Below, in pieces: positions 6,117 through 13,136 of a stretch of 15,164 nt of DNA (its first letter is position 1; each line of letters starts with the position of its first letter). The notes beneath the pieces were generated by a model. That model made no database searches and was not told where the DNA came from. It was given only the letters and a program-made list of their open reading frames with translations. Position numbers and translations under genes: made by a program. Source of the stretch: Bacteroidota bacterium (GTDB lineage Bacteria; Bacteroidota; Ignavibacteria; Kryptoniales; JAKASW01). Where the stretch lies: positions 1 to 15,164 of the forward strand of contig JAJYJD010000060.1 in the NCBI GenBank assembly GCA_021789755.1, in the 5' to 3' direction.

Positions 6117-7973
6117 TTACTTCAAGAGGAGCAATTTCCTGGTCAGGGTTGTGTTCCCTGACTGCAGCCTGTAGAAATAAACACCGCTGGCGAACTTCTC
6201 ACCATTAAATGAGGCTGTATAATTTCCTGGGTGCTGGATGCCCGAGAAAAGGGTAGCCACCTCCTGGCCCAGAATATTGAAGACTTTCAGTGTCACAAAG
6301 CTTCGCTGAGGAACCGAGTATTCGATCTGAGTCGTCGGATTAAAGGGATTGGGATAGTTCTGTGAGAGTTCATACTTAGCCGGTAGATTTCCCGGCCGTT
6401 CTTTTGCGTCGGTAGTAACGCCGTTCGTGAGCCACTTGGTGATCGTGTCATGCTCCGCAGACGCCTGAGCGGCCCACAAAGTGTAGTGGTTAGTCCCCGA
6501 AAGGGGTCCCCACCAGTGGTACAAATCTCCGAGCGGGAAGCCGCCCATGCCGGCGGTCATCAACGTGGAGTTCGAGTAGGATAAATCCTCATTCATCGGC
6601 CAGGCCTGCTGAACATCCGACGCGGGGTCGTAAGCCCAACTGATATTCGCCCCCGTCACCCGTCTGCCGAGAAAGAAAGCCTTGATGCTGTCGATGTTTG
6701 TGGGAGGCAAAACAAAGCCGGGATTTGCATTCGGGTCATAAGCACCACGCGCAGTATCGATTTCCAGGCTGGACGGATAAATGTTGAGCATGCTCATATA
6801 AGGAAAGCGTTTATGACCCGCCGAATCGGATGCAAAAAAGTATCTGTACGTCTTGCCGCTCATCATCGGCATGATATATATCTTGTTAAGCGTGCTGGCA
6901 GTATCGTTATAAATGTTGTGAGCCAGGAAATCGACGTACCAGCTGTCATGACCGTAACTGCAGTTGGCAAAGAGGATGTGGCGTTGCATATCTACCGGGG
7001 CAGTTGAGGAATCTGTGAAAGGCACAGTAAACCCGAAAGTCGATACACTATCGACGTTCAATACGCCGCCGACAGGAGTCATGCTGGTCCCGTCCTGCGA
7101 AGGTATATCTCCCATTAAGTATGAGTTCATAAAGATGCAGTTGGTCACCGATAGGTTCCACCAGTAAGACGATTCCAGCGTGTACATCATCGTGTTAAGA
7201 AAAGTACAGTGATTGAACGAGACGTAGTCGGCATATTCCGGCGATTCCTGCATATAACCATACCCGCAGTTTGCAATCGTGCAATTCTCGAAAATGAGAG
7301 TGTCGGTGTGCCATGTTGTACTCTGATACGTCCACGAGACCGGTCGGCCATAGTACATATAATGGGGGTCGGTGAGGTTCCGGAAATACGTGTTGGTAAT
7401 TTTCGCACGAAAGTGTCTGCACGCCGGCTCTATCGCTCCGCCGCCATTGCCTATCGGCTGGTAATCGATTATGCAACCGTCGAACACCGCGCGTTCGCCC
7501 TTGCCGCTCAGATTCGCGAGGGAATCGTCCTCTATCACGATACTCGACCCGACTTGAGCGCCACTCGTTCTTGCACACAGAATCCAGATGTTCTTCATCG
7601 TAACGTCGCCATAACAGTCGAAATTATAAGTTGTGGTGACACCGCCGCTGCTGGTCCACACTATCTGAGGCAGGGCGGTTTCTTGCGTGGAGCCCGGGTC
7701 CGGTCCGATAAGATAAAGGTGTGAGTGCGGTGGTGTTGTGATCGTGGCGGTGAGAATGTAGTAACCGTAGGGTTGTAACTTGAAAACTGTATTCGACAGG
7801 TTATTGGTATGATTAATTGAATCAGCCAGGATTATATCACCAATAGCTTTGTTAAGATTGCCTTCGGTACTTGTAGTAAGATCACTGATCACCGTCACGG
7901 TATCCGTCTGCGCGTACAGCGACGCCGGAATCATCACTGCCGCAAGGAGCAGCAACCGTATAAAATGTTTCAT
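6117..7973 (-). CDS. Secreted right-handed beta-helix protein with T9SS sorting domain
   Basis: Predicted 618-aa exported protein. The ATG at 7973 is chosen because AAGGAGG lies 6 nt upstream and a clean signal peptide follows (MKHFIRLLLLAAVMIPASLYAQ split at AYA-like LYAQ). A longer frame from 8063 would bury this signal behind 30 residues. The middle (~120-290) has short repeating beta-strand turns typical of pectate-lyase-like parallel beta-helices: VTMKNIWI, AVFDGCIID, AKITNTYFRN, LIFENCTIANC, VSFNHCTFLN, LSVTNCIFMN. This is the fold of many polysaccharide lyases and of non-catalytic carbohydrate-binding proteins; no lyase active-site motif is recognised. A region of unknown type (~300-525) precedes the T9SS tail (~530-618: YELSQNYPNPFNP, LKVFNILGQEV, SGVYFYRL, RKLLLLK). 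It lies 117 bp after the TonB-dependent receptor gene, where SusD would sit in a classical glycan locus, so a role in capturing xylan fragments is possible but unproven. Confidence 0.85.
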   Translation of the reverse strand: MKHFIRLLLLAAVMIPASLYAQTDTVTVISDLTTSTEGNLNKAIGDIILADSINHTNNLSNTVFKLQPYGYYILTATITTPPHSHLYLIGPDPGSTQETALPQIVWTSSGGVTTTYNFDCYGDVTMKNIWILCARTSGAQVGSSIVIEDDSLANLSGKGERAVFDGCIIDYQPIGNGGGAIEPACRHFRAKITNTYFRNLTDPHYMYYGRPVSWTYQSTTWHTDTLIFENCTIANCGYGYMQESPEYADYVSFNHCTFLNTMMYTLESSYWWNLSVTNCIFMNSYLMGDIPSQDGTSMTPVGGVLNVDSVSTFGFTVPFTDSSTAPVDMQRHILFANCSYGHDSWYVDFLAHNIYNDTASTLNKIYIMPMMSGKTYRYFFASDSAGHKRFPYMSMLNIYPSSLEIDTARGAYDPNANPGFVLPPTNIDSIKAFFLGRRVTGANISWAYDPASDVQQAWPMNEDLSYSNSTLMTAGMGGFPLGDLYHWWGPLSGTNHYTLWAAQASAEHDTITKWLTNGVTTDAKERPGNLPAKYELSQNYPNPFNPTTQIEYSVPQRSFVTLKVFNILGQEVATLFSGIQHPGNYTASFNGEKFASGVYFYRLQSGNTTLTRKLLLLK

Positions 7974-8029
7974 ATTAGTCCTCCTTCTTAAGGGTTTAAA
8001 TTTCAAGTAAACACTCATCCGGCGAAGAG

Positions 8030-8072
8030 CTTGCGAAGCCAACGCAAGACTGAGTTTGTCCACCTTCGCAAG
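8030..8072 (-). promoter_or_regulatory. Competing stem-loops between receptor and beta-helix genes
   Basis: In the 117-bp gap the segment at 8030-8038 (CTTGCGAAG on the plus strand) can pair with 8064-8072 (CTTCGCAAG) over 9 bp. Its first six bases can instead pair with 8043-8048 (CGCAAG) with a 7-nt loop. The two folds exclude each other. They lie between the TGA stop of the receptor gene and the ribosome site of the beta-helix gene. Such a layout could shape mRNA stability or read-through; no U-tract is present. Confidence 0.4.
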
Positions 8073-8090
8073 TTTCAGAGATAACCTTCC

Positions 8091-11000
8091 TCACAGCGTG
8101 TATCTGATTCCTAAGTTGGCGGTAAACCCGTAGTACTGTTGAGAAGTGAAACCGCCGATCGCATTCTCCGCAGACATATTCGTTTCGCTGTTGAGATTAT
8201 TGGCATCGAGATACAGTTGAAGCCCCTTCCACGGCAGCATCTGTCTCGCCGAAGCATCTACGCGGAAATAGTTCTTTGAAAAACCGTCCTGCTCGGGATA
8301 CGCTCCCACAAAGGTGACGGAGTTTCCCTGGAAAGTGAAAGATACGCGGGCTGAAAATCCTTTGTAGTCGTACCCGATGTATGTATTCATTATGTCGTTT
8401 GGCTGATAAACCAGCCGCCCAGCGCGAGTGCTGTCGGTGTACTGCGTTATTACTCCTCTAACAGCCTTCTCATCGAAATATGGGTAAGTCGCGTTCGACC
8501 ATATGTGGGTGTAATTGATACCGAAAACCACTCCATCCAGAGGGAAAGGCAAATACCAGAACCTCGTTTCAAAATCCGTCTCGATTCCTTTCACATAAGC
8601 CGTGTAACGGCTGTTAATGAAAGTGTACAGAGTCGCATCGTCATCCGCAGGTGTCAGATAAGGAGCGAACGAGTTTAGAGAGTCGAGACCTGTTATACCG
8701 AATCTATCGTAGACTGTCTTGCTGTGGAGATGGTACGACGTTGAATATGTGAAATGACGTATCTCCTTGTAGAAACCTCCCACGGACAAAAGCCCGATGG
8801 TGTTGTTATGAAGCGTGAGGAGGAGATCGTGGTTGTACGCCTGTGCGGGTTTCAGTTTAGGGTTGCCTGCATAGACGTTATGAGGCGAATCGGCCGAGAT
8901 ATTGAAATGCGGCGAAAGCTGCGTATAGTCCGGCCTGGCAAGGGTTTGTGTATATGAATAGCGCAAGTCTGCCCAATCAAAGAGGTCATATTTTGCCTGT
9001 ACCATGGGGAGCCAGTAATGATTCTGCGGGTAGACCGTCACCGTATCGGCATTCTGAAATATCGGCTGGCGTTCATCCATCAAGTTGTACGCAAGGTATA
9101 AACCTTTAACCTGTTCATAACGGGCGCCGCCTACCACCATGAATTTTGGACCCAAATCGATTTCCGACATCAGGTAGGCCGCATAATATTTCTCGATATA
9201 TTTGTAATCGTTGGGAAGCCGCTGATATAGACCATTGAACCATCCCCCCGCAGAACTCGGTGCAAGAAGTGCAGGAGTGCCGCTTATATAATTTATCATC
9301 CAATTCAAAACGCTCGGGTCGCAAGCCCAATACACTCTTCCAAACTTGTCGTTCAAGAAGCTCTCCCTGAGTTTCGGATCGTTGGAGGTGAAGTTAGATG
9401 CCACCAATTGATTTGTTCTGCCAAAAGCCAGATTTGGATAGTATCTCAAAAGAGAGTCGACGACCTGTCGATTTATGTCGTTAGAGGTGGTGGCCCCGCG
9501 GTTAATCGATATGTACGGCGTCGCCTGATCGTTAGTGTGATAGTTGTAACGGTATTCTCCACCGAACTTGAAGAAACCGGAGACGTCCGGGCCGACGCTC
9601 AGCGGAATCTTGAAATCGCCTTTATAGACTTGATCGTTCTCGCGATAATCGGAGCTGAACAGACTCGTCGATCCCAATAGTGTCGTACTGTCCGGACCGT
9701 AGTTCACGAAATGCGTCAAATTTTCGGGAACTATATTTGTGTCGCCGGTAACAGAGTTCGTAAGGGCATTATTTTGGAAGAACTGGTAATAAGGCGAGGA
9801 TGGCAGGTGATTCCTCGAATAAGTATTAGCCGCCCTGATGTCGATCGAAATAAGCCCGAAGTCGTTTGTGAGTTCAAGGGTGTTGACTGCGAGATCGGTA
9901 TTGCCGTTTACTCCCCGGTAATAAAAATCCATGTCATGGTTGATGCTATTATAATTCAGGGTCGTATTATAGTCCTGATAATTCGAATTCAACCGGCTGA
10001 ACATGTTGATCGACTTGATGGAACCGGAGGGCAGCCTGTAATCGACTATCAAATTTCCGCCGTATCGCTTCCTGGTTTCTATATGTCGACTGAGCGTAAC
10101 GTTGGTCACCCGAACGGGTCTGTACCCGGAAGCATCCAGATATGAAGCCGCTGTCTGGTAATTCGCGTTCATGTTATCTGCGCTGCGGTCGTATTGTTCC
10201 AAATTTCCAAGAGCATAAACGCCTAATTTCTCACCGAAAAAGCGGTCGCTCAAAGAAACTACTGCACGGTAGTTTCCGTAGGTGTTGCTCTTCTGTGTGT
10301 AGCCAGACTGCCACAATGCATCTCCGTGGATTCCGGACGGCGCTTCCCTCAAATTCATGTTCACGTAACCACCGATGGCGTTTGCCTCCATGTCGGGAGT
10401 AAGCGTTTTATAGACTTCAATAGATTTGATCATGTACGGAGTCACCATGGTGAGGTCAACGCTTCTATCGTTATTAATTGTACCGGTAAAGCCAGGCCCC
10501 AATGTCGCCAGAGAAGTCGCGCCGATCTGACTGCTTCCGGTTGAAGCGAGCGTGATTCCGCTGACGGCGACCTCGTTGTATTGGGGAGCCAAACCTCGGA
10601 TGACGACCTTGTTCGCTTCGCCCGAACTCTGGGTAACGGATATACCTGGCAGGCGGCTTATCGCCTGGGCGGCATTGAAATCGGGCAGCTCTTGAATCTT
10701 CGCGTCAGAAACCACGTTCACGATCTTATTCGACGCAAGCTGCTGATTGATTGCTTGTATCTGGCCCATCGCCTGAGCGGTCACGATCACGGTTTTCCCC
10801 TGAACTGCCGCGGCCTCAAGGTAAAAGTCCTTCTCCAGCGTCTCGTTCTCAGGAACGTTCACGCTCTCGCTCGTCTGGACATACCCGACGTACGAGACCA
10901 CGATAGCCTGCTGGCCGGACGGGGCATTGTAAATCGTGTACGATCCGTTTAGATCTGTCGAAGCTCCAAGGCTCGTTCCCTTGATCATGACAGTGGCTCC

Positions 11001-11183
11001 CGGGAGTGCATCCCTGGTGTCCCGGTCGAATACCCTGCCTTTGATCATTCCGGTTGCCATCAGCGTCTGAGCCGAAATTAAGAGCAGGCATGTCGTGACA
11101 AGAAGGGCTCCCATGCCGGAACGATATTCAGCGTTCCTCAAATACGACACTACCGCCGTCATATGACCCAATGAACTTTTCAC
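8091..11183 (-). CDS. TonB-dependent outer-membrane receptor with carboxypeptidase-regulatory-like N-terminal domain
   Basis: Predicted 1030-aa outer-membrane transporter, energised by TonB, that probably imports xylo-oligosaccharides. GTG at 11183 is used because AAGGAGG lies 7 nt upstream. A signal segment (~24-44) follows a long basic n-region. Residues ~47-123 form a CarboxypepD_reg-like domain (IKGRVFDRDT, LPGATVMIKGT, GSYTIYNAPSG, VVSYVGY). A TonB-box-like TVIVTAQ follows at ~131-137, then the plug (~150-280): VVSDAKIQELPD, AISRLPGISV, KVVIRGLAPQYNEVAVSG, IKSIEVYKTLTPDMEANAIGG. The remainder is a large beta-barrel with many aromatic alternating strands, ending GFTANLGIRYTL. The plug wording is closest to the Xanthomonas/Caulobacter-type receptors (RGL.P.YN.V..NG, D.ANAIGG) rather than classical SusC, which agrees with the absence of SusD next to it. 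Substrate is inferred from the neighbouring xylanases. Confidence 0.93.
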   Translation of the reverse strand: MKSSLGHMTAVVSYLRNAEYRSGMGALLVTTCLLLISAQTLMATGMIKGRVFDRDTRDALPGATVMIKGTSLGASTDLNGSYTIYNAPSGQQAIVVSYVGYVQTSESVNVPENETLEKDFYLEAAAVQGKTVIVTAQAMGQIQAINQQLASNKIVNVVSDAKIQELPDFNAAQAISRLPGISVTQSSGEANKVVIRGLAPQYNEVAVSGITLASTGSSQIGATSLATLGPGFTGTINNDRSVDLTMVTPYMIKSIEVYKTLTPDMEANAIGGYVNMNLREAPSGIHGDALWQSGYTQKSNTYGNYRAVVSLSDRFFGEKLGVYALGNLEQYDRSADNMNANYQTAASYLDASGYRPVRVTNVTLSRHIETRKRYGGNLIVDYRLPSGSIKSINMFSRLNSNYQDYNTTLNYNSINHDMDFYYRGVNGNTDLAVNTLELTNDFGLISIDIRAANTYSRNHLPSSPYYQFFQNNALTNSVTGDTNIVPENLTHFVNYGPDSTTLLGSTSLFSSDYRENDQVYKGDFKIPLSVGPDVSGFFKFGGEYRYNYHTNDQATPYISINRGATTSNDINRQVVDSLLRYYPNLAFGRTNQLVASNFTSNDPKLRESFLNDKFGRVYWACDPSVLNWMINYISGTPALLAPSSAGGWFNGLYQRLPNDYKYIEKYYAAYLMSEIDLGPKFMVVGGARYEQVKGLYLAYNLMDERQPIFQNADTVTVYPQNHYWLPMVQAKYDLFDWADLRYSYTQTLARPDYTQLSPHFNISADSPHNVYAGNPKLKPAQAYNHDLLLTLHNNTIGLLSVGGFYKEIRHFTYSTSYHLHSKTVYDRFGITGLDSLNSFAPYLTPADDDATLYTFINSRYTAYVKGIETDFETRFWYLPFPLDGVVFGINYTHIWSNATYPYFDEKAVRGVITQYTDSTRAGRLVYQPNDIMNTYIGYDYKGFSARVSFTFQGNSVTFVGAYPEQDGFSKNYFRVDASARQMLPWKGLQLYLDANNLNSETNMSAENAIGGFTSQQYYGFTANLGIRYTL

Positions 11184-11190
11184 AACAATT

Positions 11191-11197
11191 CCTCCTT
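11191..11197 (-). promoter_or_regulatory. Ribosome binding site deciding a GTG start for the receptor gene
   Basis: AAGGAGG on the minus strand is followed by a 7-nt spacer and GTG at 11183. The next in-frame ATG codons lie inside the protein (residues 8 and 24) and lack such a site, so GTG is the supported start. Confidence 0.75.
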
Positions 11198-11227
11198 ATT
11201 TTGTCTTGCAGACTCGGTTCGCTCAGA

Positions 11228-11260
11228 CCGCGCCGTCAGGATCACCATCAAGCGGCGCGG
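11228..11260 (-). promoter_or_regulatory. GC-only 8-bp hairpin in the receptor 5' leader
   Basis: CCGCGCCG (11228-11235) is perfectly complementary to CGGCGCGG (11253-11260), with a 17-nt loop. The stem ends about 45 nt before the GTG start and leaves the ribosome site free. There is no U-tract, so attenuation, mRNA protection or a protein-binding role are all open. Confidence 0.5.
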
Positions 11261-11280
11261 GTTTATTCGCCGGCCCGATC

Positions 11281-11293
11281 TGACTGTAGTCAA
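11281..11293 (-). promoter_or_regulatory. Possible -35 box overlapped by a 12-bp palindrome
   Basis: TTGACT reads on the minus strand at 11293-11288. It overlaps the perfect palindrome TGACT-GT-AGTCA (11281-11292), which could be an operator. The best -10 candidate, GAATAA, lies 19 nt away and matches poorly, so the promoter call is weak. Confidence 0.2.
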
Positions 11294-11344
11294 GATTTCT
11301 TTGCCACACTGCAAGTCTGTTTAGTTTCCGGATCAGTTAACTCT

Positions 11345-11375
11345 TCCCGCCCTGCCCGGGCAGCCAAGGGCGGGA
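11345..11375 (-). terminator. 9-bp GC-rich hairpin after the symporter gene; terminator-like without U-tract
   Basis: TCCCGCCCT (11345-11353) pairs with AGGGCGGGA (11367-11375) around a 13-nt loop that itself contains the palindrome GCCCGGGC. It lies about 140 nt downstream of the symporter stop and 160 nt upstream of the receptor start. No U-run follows on the minus strand, so it is more likely an mRNA-stabilising or repeat element than a full intrinsic terminator. Confidence 0.4.
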
Positions 11376-11512
11376 TCTGGTTCAGGGAGAAGCAGAATCT
11401 GCCGTCACCGGTGCAATTGCGATCAGAAGAACTGCCGACGCTCATTTCGCCATCCCGGTCGTCATGAATGACATCCGAAAACCATCCATGTCCTATCTGC
11501 GAACCCATGCAC

Positions 11513-12937
11513 TCACCTGGCTTCCGATGCGCCTTCAGCACCGCCGATTAATCCGCGGCGTGAAGTGAGATCTTCTTCAATTTTTATCATCATCTTATTT
11601 GTAAGCGGATAGAACAGCATCAACAACCCGCCGAGCACGCCAAGGGCGGCGGGATAAACGCTCAGGAGGAGAATGATGCCGTCCACGGATTCCCGGGTCT
11701 GCGTCTGGTTGGCGACAAAACCGTGGTATGCCAGTATCCATCCGACGACTGCACCGCCCAGAGTCAGCCCAAGCTTCAGTGAGAACAGAGACGCCGCCAT
11801 CACCAGGCCGGTCGCACGCCTCGTATTTTTCCATTCGGAATAATCGGCGGTATCCGTGTACATCGCCCACTGGAGCACTGAAACAGGGCCGAAGAAAAAC
11901 GACACAAGCAGATTGAGAGTATAGATCATCAGGACATTCTGCGGCTTCATGAAGTAGAACAGGGTGTTCAACAGGGCACTGGCGATCAGGAACCAGAGAT
12001 ACGTGTTCTTTTTGTCGAACACCCTCGAAAACCACTTCGTGAGAATGGCACCGATGATCGTGGCAACGGTGCCGGTCAGCATGAACGAGGACGCGAATCC
12101 TGCAAACGAAAGGTTTATGACGCTCCCGAAAATATTGAAAGTCTGATCGCCGACGTAGTATTTGAAATAATACATTATCGACGAGCTTCGCATCACTATA
12201 TACATCAGCTGGAAGACGGTCGCTCCCGCAATTAGAAGCCACGGCTTGTTTGAGAACAAATCCCGCAGATCGTGTTTGAAATTTGCCTTCTGCCCCTTCG
12301 GCGGAAAAACTCTCTCCTCCGTCGTCATGAAGGTGACCATGAACAGAACGAATGCCAGGCCGGAGAGGCAGCCCATCGCCCACTGCCATCCCAAAGACTC
12401 GTTGCCCTTTCCAAAGTAACCGACCAGCGACATGGTCAATGCCTGGACGATAAACCCGCCGGCAAACGCAGATACAAACCTGTAAGACGACAGGACGGTC
12501 CGCTGCTCGGAGTTCGGTGTAATGACTCCCATCAGCGCCGAATAGGGAACGTTGATCGCCGAATAAAGCATCATCATCAGCGAATAAGTGACATAGGCGT
12601 AAATCAGTTTGCCCGATGTGTCGAACCCGGGAGTTGTGAAGGTAAGGATCCCTATTACTCCGAACGGGAGCGCGAACCAGAGGAGGAACGGACGGAATTT
12701 GCCCCAGCGTGTATGTGTGCGATCCGCAATCATGCCGATTATCGGATCGAAAAACGCGTCCCATATGCGCGTAACGAGAAACATCGTGCCGACTGCCGCT
12801 GCCGGCAGACCGAACACGTCGGTATAGAAATAGAGGAGAAAGAGTACGAAGGTCTGGAAAAAGAGATTCGACGCGGTGTCGCCGAGGCTATAACCGACTT
12901 TTTCCTTCAAAGACAACTTGCCCGTAATTGTCTGCAC
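11513..12937 (-). CDS. GPH-family (MelB-like) sugar:cation symporter
   Basis: Predicted 474-aa inner-membrane transporter of the glycoside-pentoside-hexuronide:cation symporter family in the major facilitator superfamily. It has about twelve hydrophobic helices. The N-terminus KLSLKEKVGYSLGD is typical of the family. Helix 2 has R57-IW-D60-AFF-D64, which matches the Arg and two Asp positions of the cation site in MelB, followed by the family motif ADRTHTRWGKFRPFLLW (~71-87). VPYSALMGVITPNSEQRT (~ residues 130-148) is another family block. The start is GTG at 12937, with only a weak AGGG upstream; its sequence overlaps one copy of a 35-bp repeat. Length and domain cover look complete. Likely substrates are xylose, xylo-oligosaccharides or xylosides because of the neighbouring xylanases, but the protein itself does not prove it. 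The GH3 gene ends 199 bp upstream. Confidence 0.92.
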   Translation of the reverse strand: MQTITGKLSLKEKVGYSLGDTASNLFFQTFVLFLLYFYTDVFGLPAAAVGTMFLVTRIWDAFFDPIIGMIADRTHTRWGKFRPFLLWFALPFGVIGILTFTTPGFDTSGKLIYAYVTYSLMMMLYSAINVPYSALMGVITPNSEQRTVLSSYRFVSAFAGGFIVQALTMSLVGYFGKGNESLGWQWAMGCLSGLAFVLFMVTFMTTEERVFPPKGQKANFKHDLRDLFSNKPWLLIAGATVFQLMYIVMRSSSIMYYFKYYVGDQTFNIFGSVINLSFAGFASSFMLTGTVATIIGAILTKWFSRVFDKKNTYLWFLIASALLNTLFYFMKPQNVLMIYTLNLLVSFFFGPVSVLQWAMYTDTADYSEWKNTRRATGLVMAASLFSLKLGLTLGGAVVGWILAYHGFVANQTQTRESVDGIILLLSVYPAALGVLGGLLMLFYPLTNKMMIKIEEDLTSRRGLIGGAEGASEAR

Positions 12938-12945
12938 GACTTTGC
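12911..12945 (-). repeat. 35-bp direct repeat, copy 1, over the symporter start codon
   Basis: This copy matches 13087-13121 at 31 of 35 positions and is in the same orientation. It contains the inverted repeat AGACAA-N11-TTGTCT (12911-12933), and the symporter GTG at 12937 lies in its conserved flank. It encodes the first residues of the symporter, MQTITGKLS. Confidence 0.8.
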
Positions 12946-13074
12946 CCTGATTTTTTGGTTTTACTTCTTCAAATCACACTGCCATAAACGATGCATTCCT
13001 TGTCGGGTTTAGTGAATAGTGCTTCGGATTGTGAACGCCAGCCCTGACATTTCGCGGGTTCTTCTGCTTCCGGC

Positions 13075-13113
13075 CTACAACCTTTCAGACAATTTGCCTG
13101 TATTTGTCTGCAC
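13075..13113 (-). pseudogene. 12-codon frame resembling the symporter N-terminus; possible duplication remnant
   Basis: From GTG at 13113 the minus strand reads MQTNTGKLSERL and stops with TAG. The symporter begins MQTITGKLS, so the first nine codons agree except Ile/Asn at residue four, with two silent third-base changes (ACG/ACA, AAG/AAA). Similarity ends after codon nine. It begins 23 nt after the GH3 stop, so it may be a fragment of a duplicated symporter start, a leader peptide, or just the coding reading of an operator-like repeat. There is no ribosome site. Confidence 0.35.
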
Positions 13114-13121
13114 GACTTCGC
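13087..13121 (-). repeat. 35-bp direct repeat, copy 2, just after the GH3 gene
   Basis: Second copy of the element at 12911-12945, shifted by 176 bp. Both inverted-repeat arms AGACAA (13087-13092) and TTGTCT (13104-13109) are identical to copy 1. Three of the four differences fall in the 11-nt spacer and one in the flank. Confidence 0.8.
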
Positions 13122-13136
13122 GCGGATCTGCCCGTT

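Larger units (their letters stand above)
11184..11512. other. 329-bp intergenic leader before the TonB-dependent receptor gene
   Basis: No gene is supported. In the direction of transcription it holds a small palindrome GTCATGAATGAC (11461-11472), a 9-bp stem hairpin (11345-11375), a TGACTGTAGTCA palindrome overlapping a TTGACT box (11281-11293), an 8-bp GC-only hairpin (11228-11260) and the ribosome site. An open frame at 11290-11541 overlaps the symporter end but has no ribosome site and no family-like sequence. A promoter for the receptor is likely here, yet no convincing -10 element can be named. Confidence 0.5.
12938..13136. other. 199-bp intergenic region between GH3 and symporter genes
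   Basis: Apart from the repeat copy at 13087-13121 and its 12-codon frame, the region shows no gene, no hairpin with U-tract and no obvious promoter. A short ATG-GCA-GTG-TGA frame exists near 12985 but is too small to support. Confidence 0.45.

Noticed and set aside
833..6362. Similar DNA stretches near 883, 2833 and 6340
   Set aside because: These reflect the conserved QNFPNPFNP codons of the three T9SS tails and not a mobile or regulatory repeat.
7974..8063. N-terminal extension of the beta-helix protein to 8063
   Set aside because: The 30 extra residues precede a clean signal peptide and include the AAGGAGG ribosome site; the ATG at 7973 is preferred.
9711..10145. 144-codon plus-strand frame and other plus-strand frames within the receptor gene
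   Set aside because: They are antisense to conserved receptor plug and barrel sequence and show no independent coding signals.
11290..11541. 83-codon frame after the symporter gene
   Set aside because: It starts inside the symporter end, has no ribosome site and no recognisable features; its end coincides with leader structures.
11595..12764. 389-codon frame on the minus strand inside the symporter gene
   Set aside because: It overlaps the symporter in another frame; its residues are low in hydrophobic helices and rich in R, H and D, as expected from a shifted reading of a GC-containing gene.
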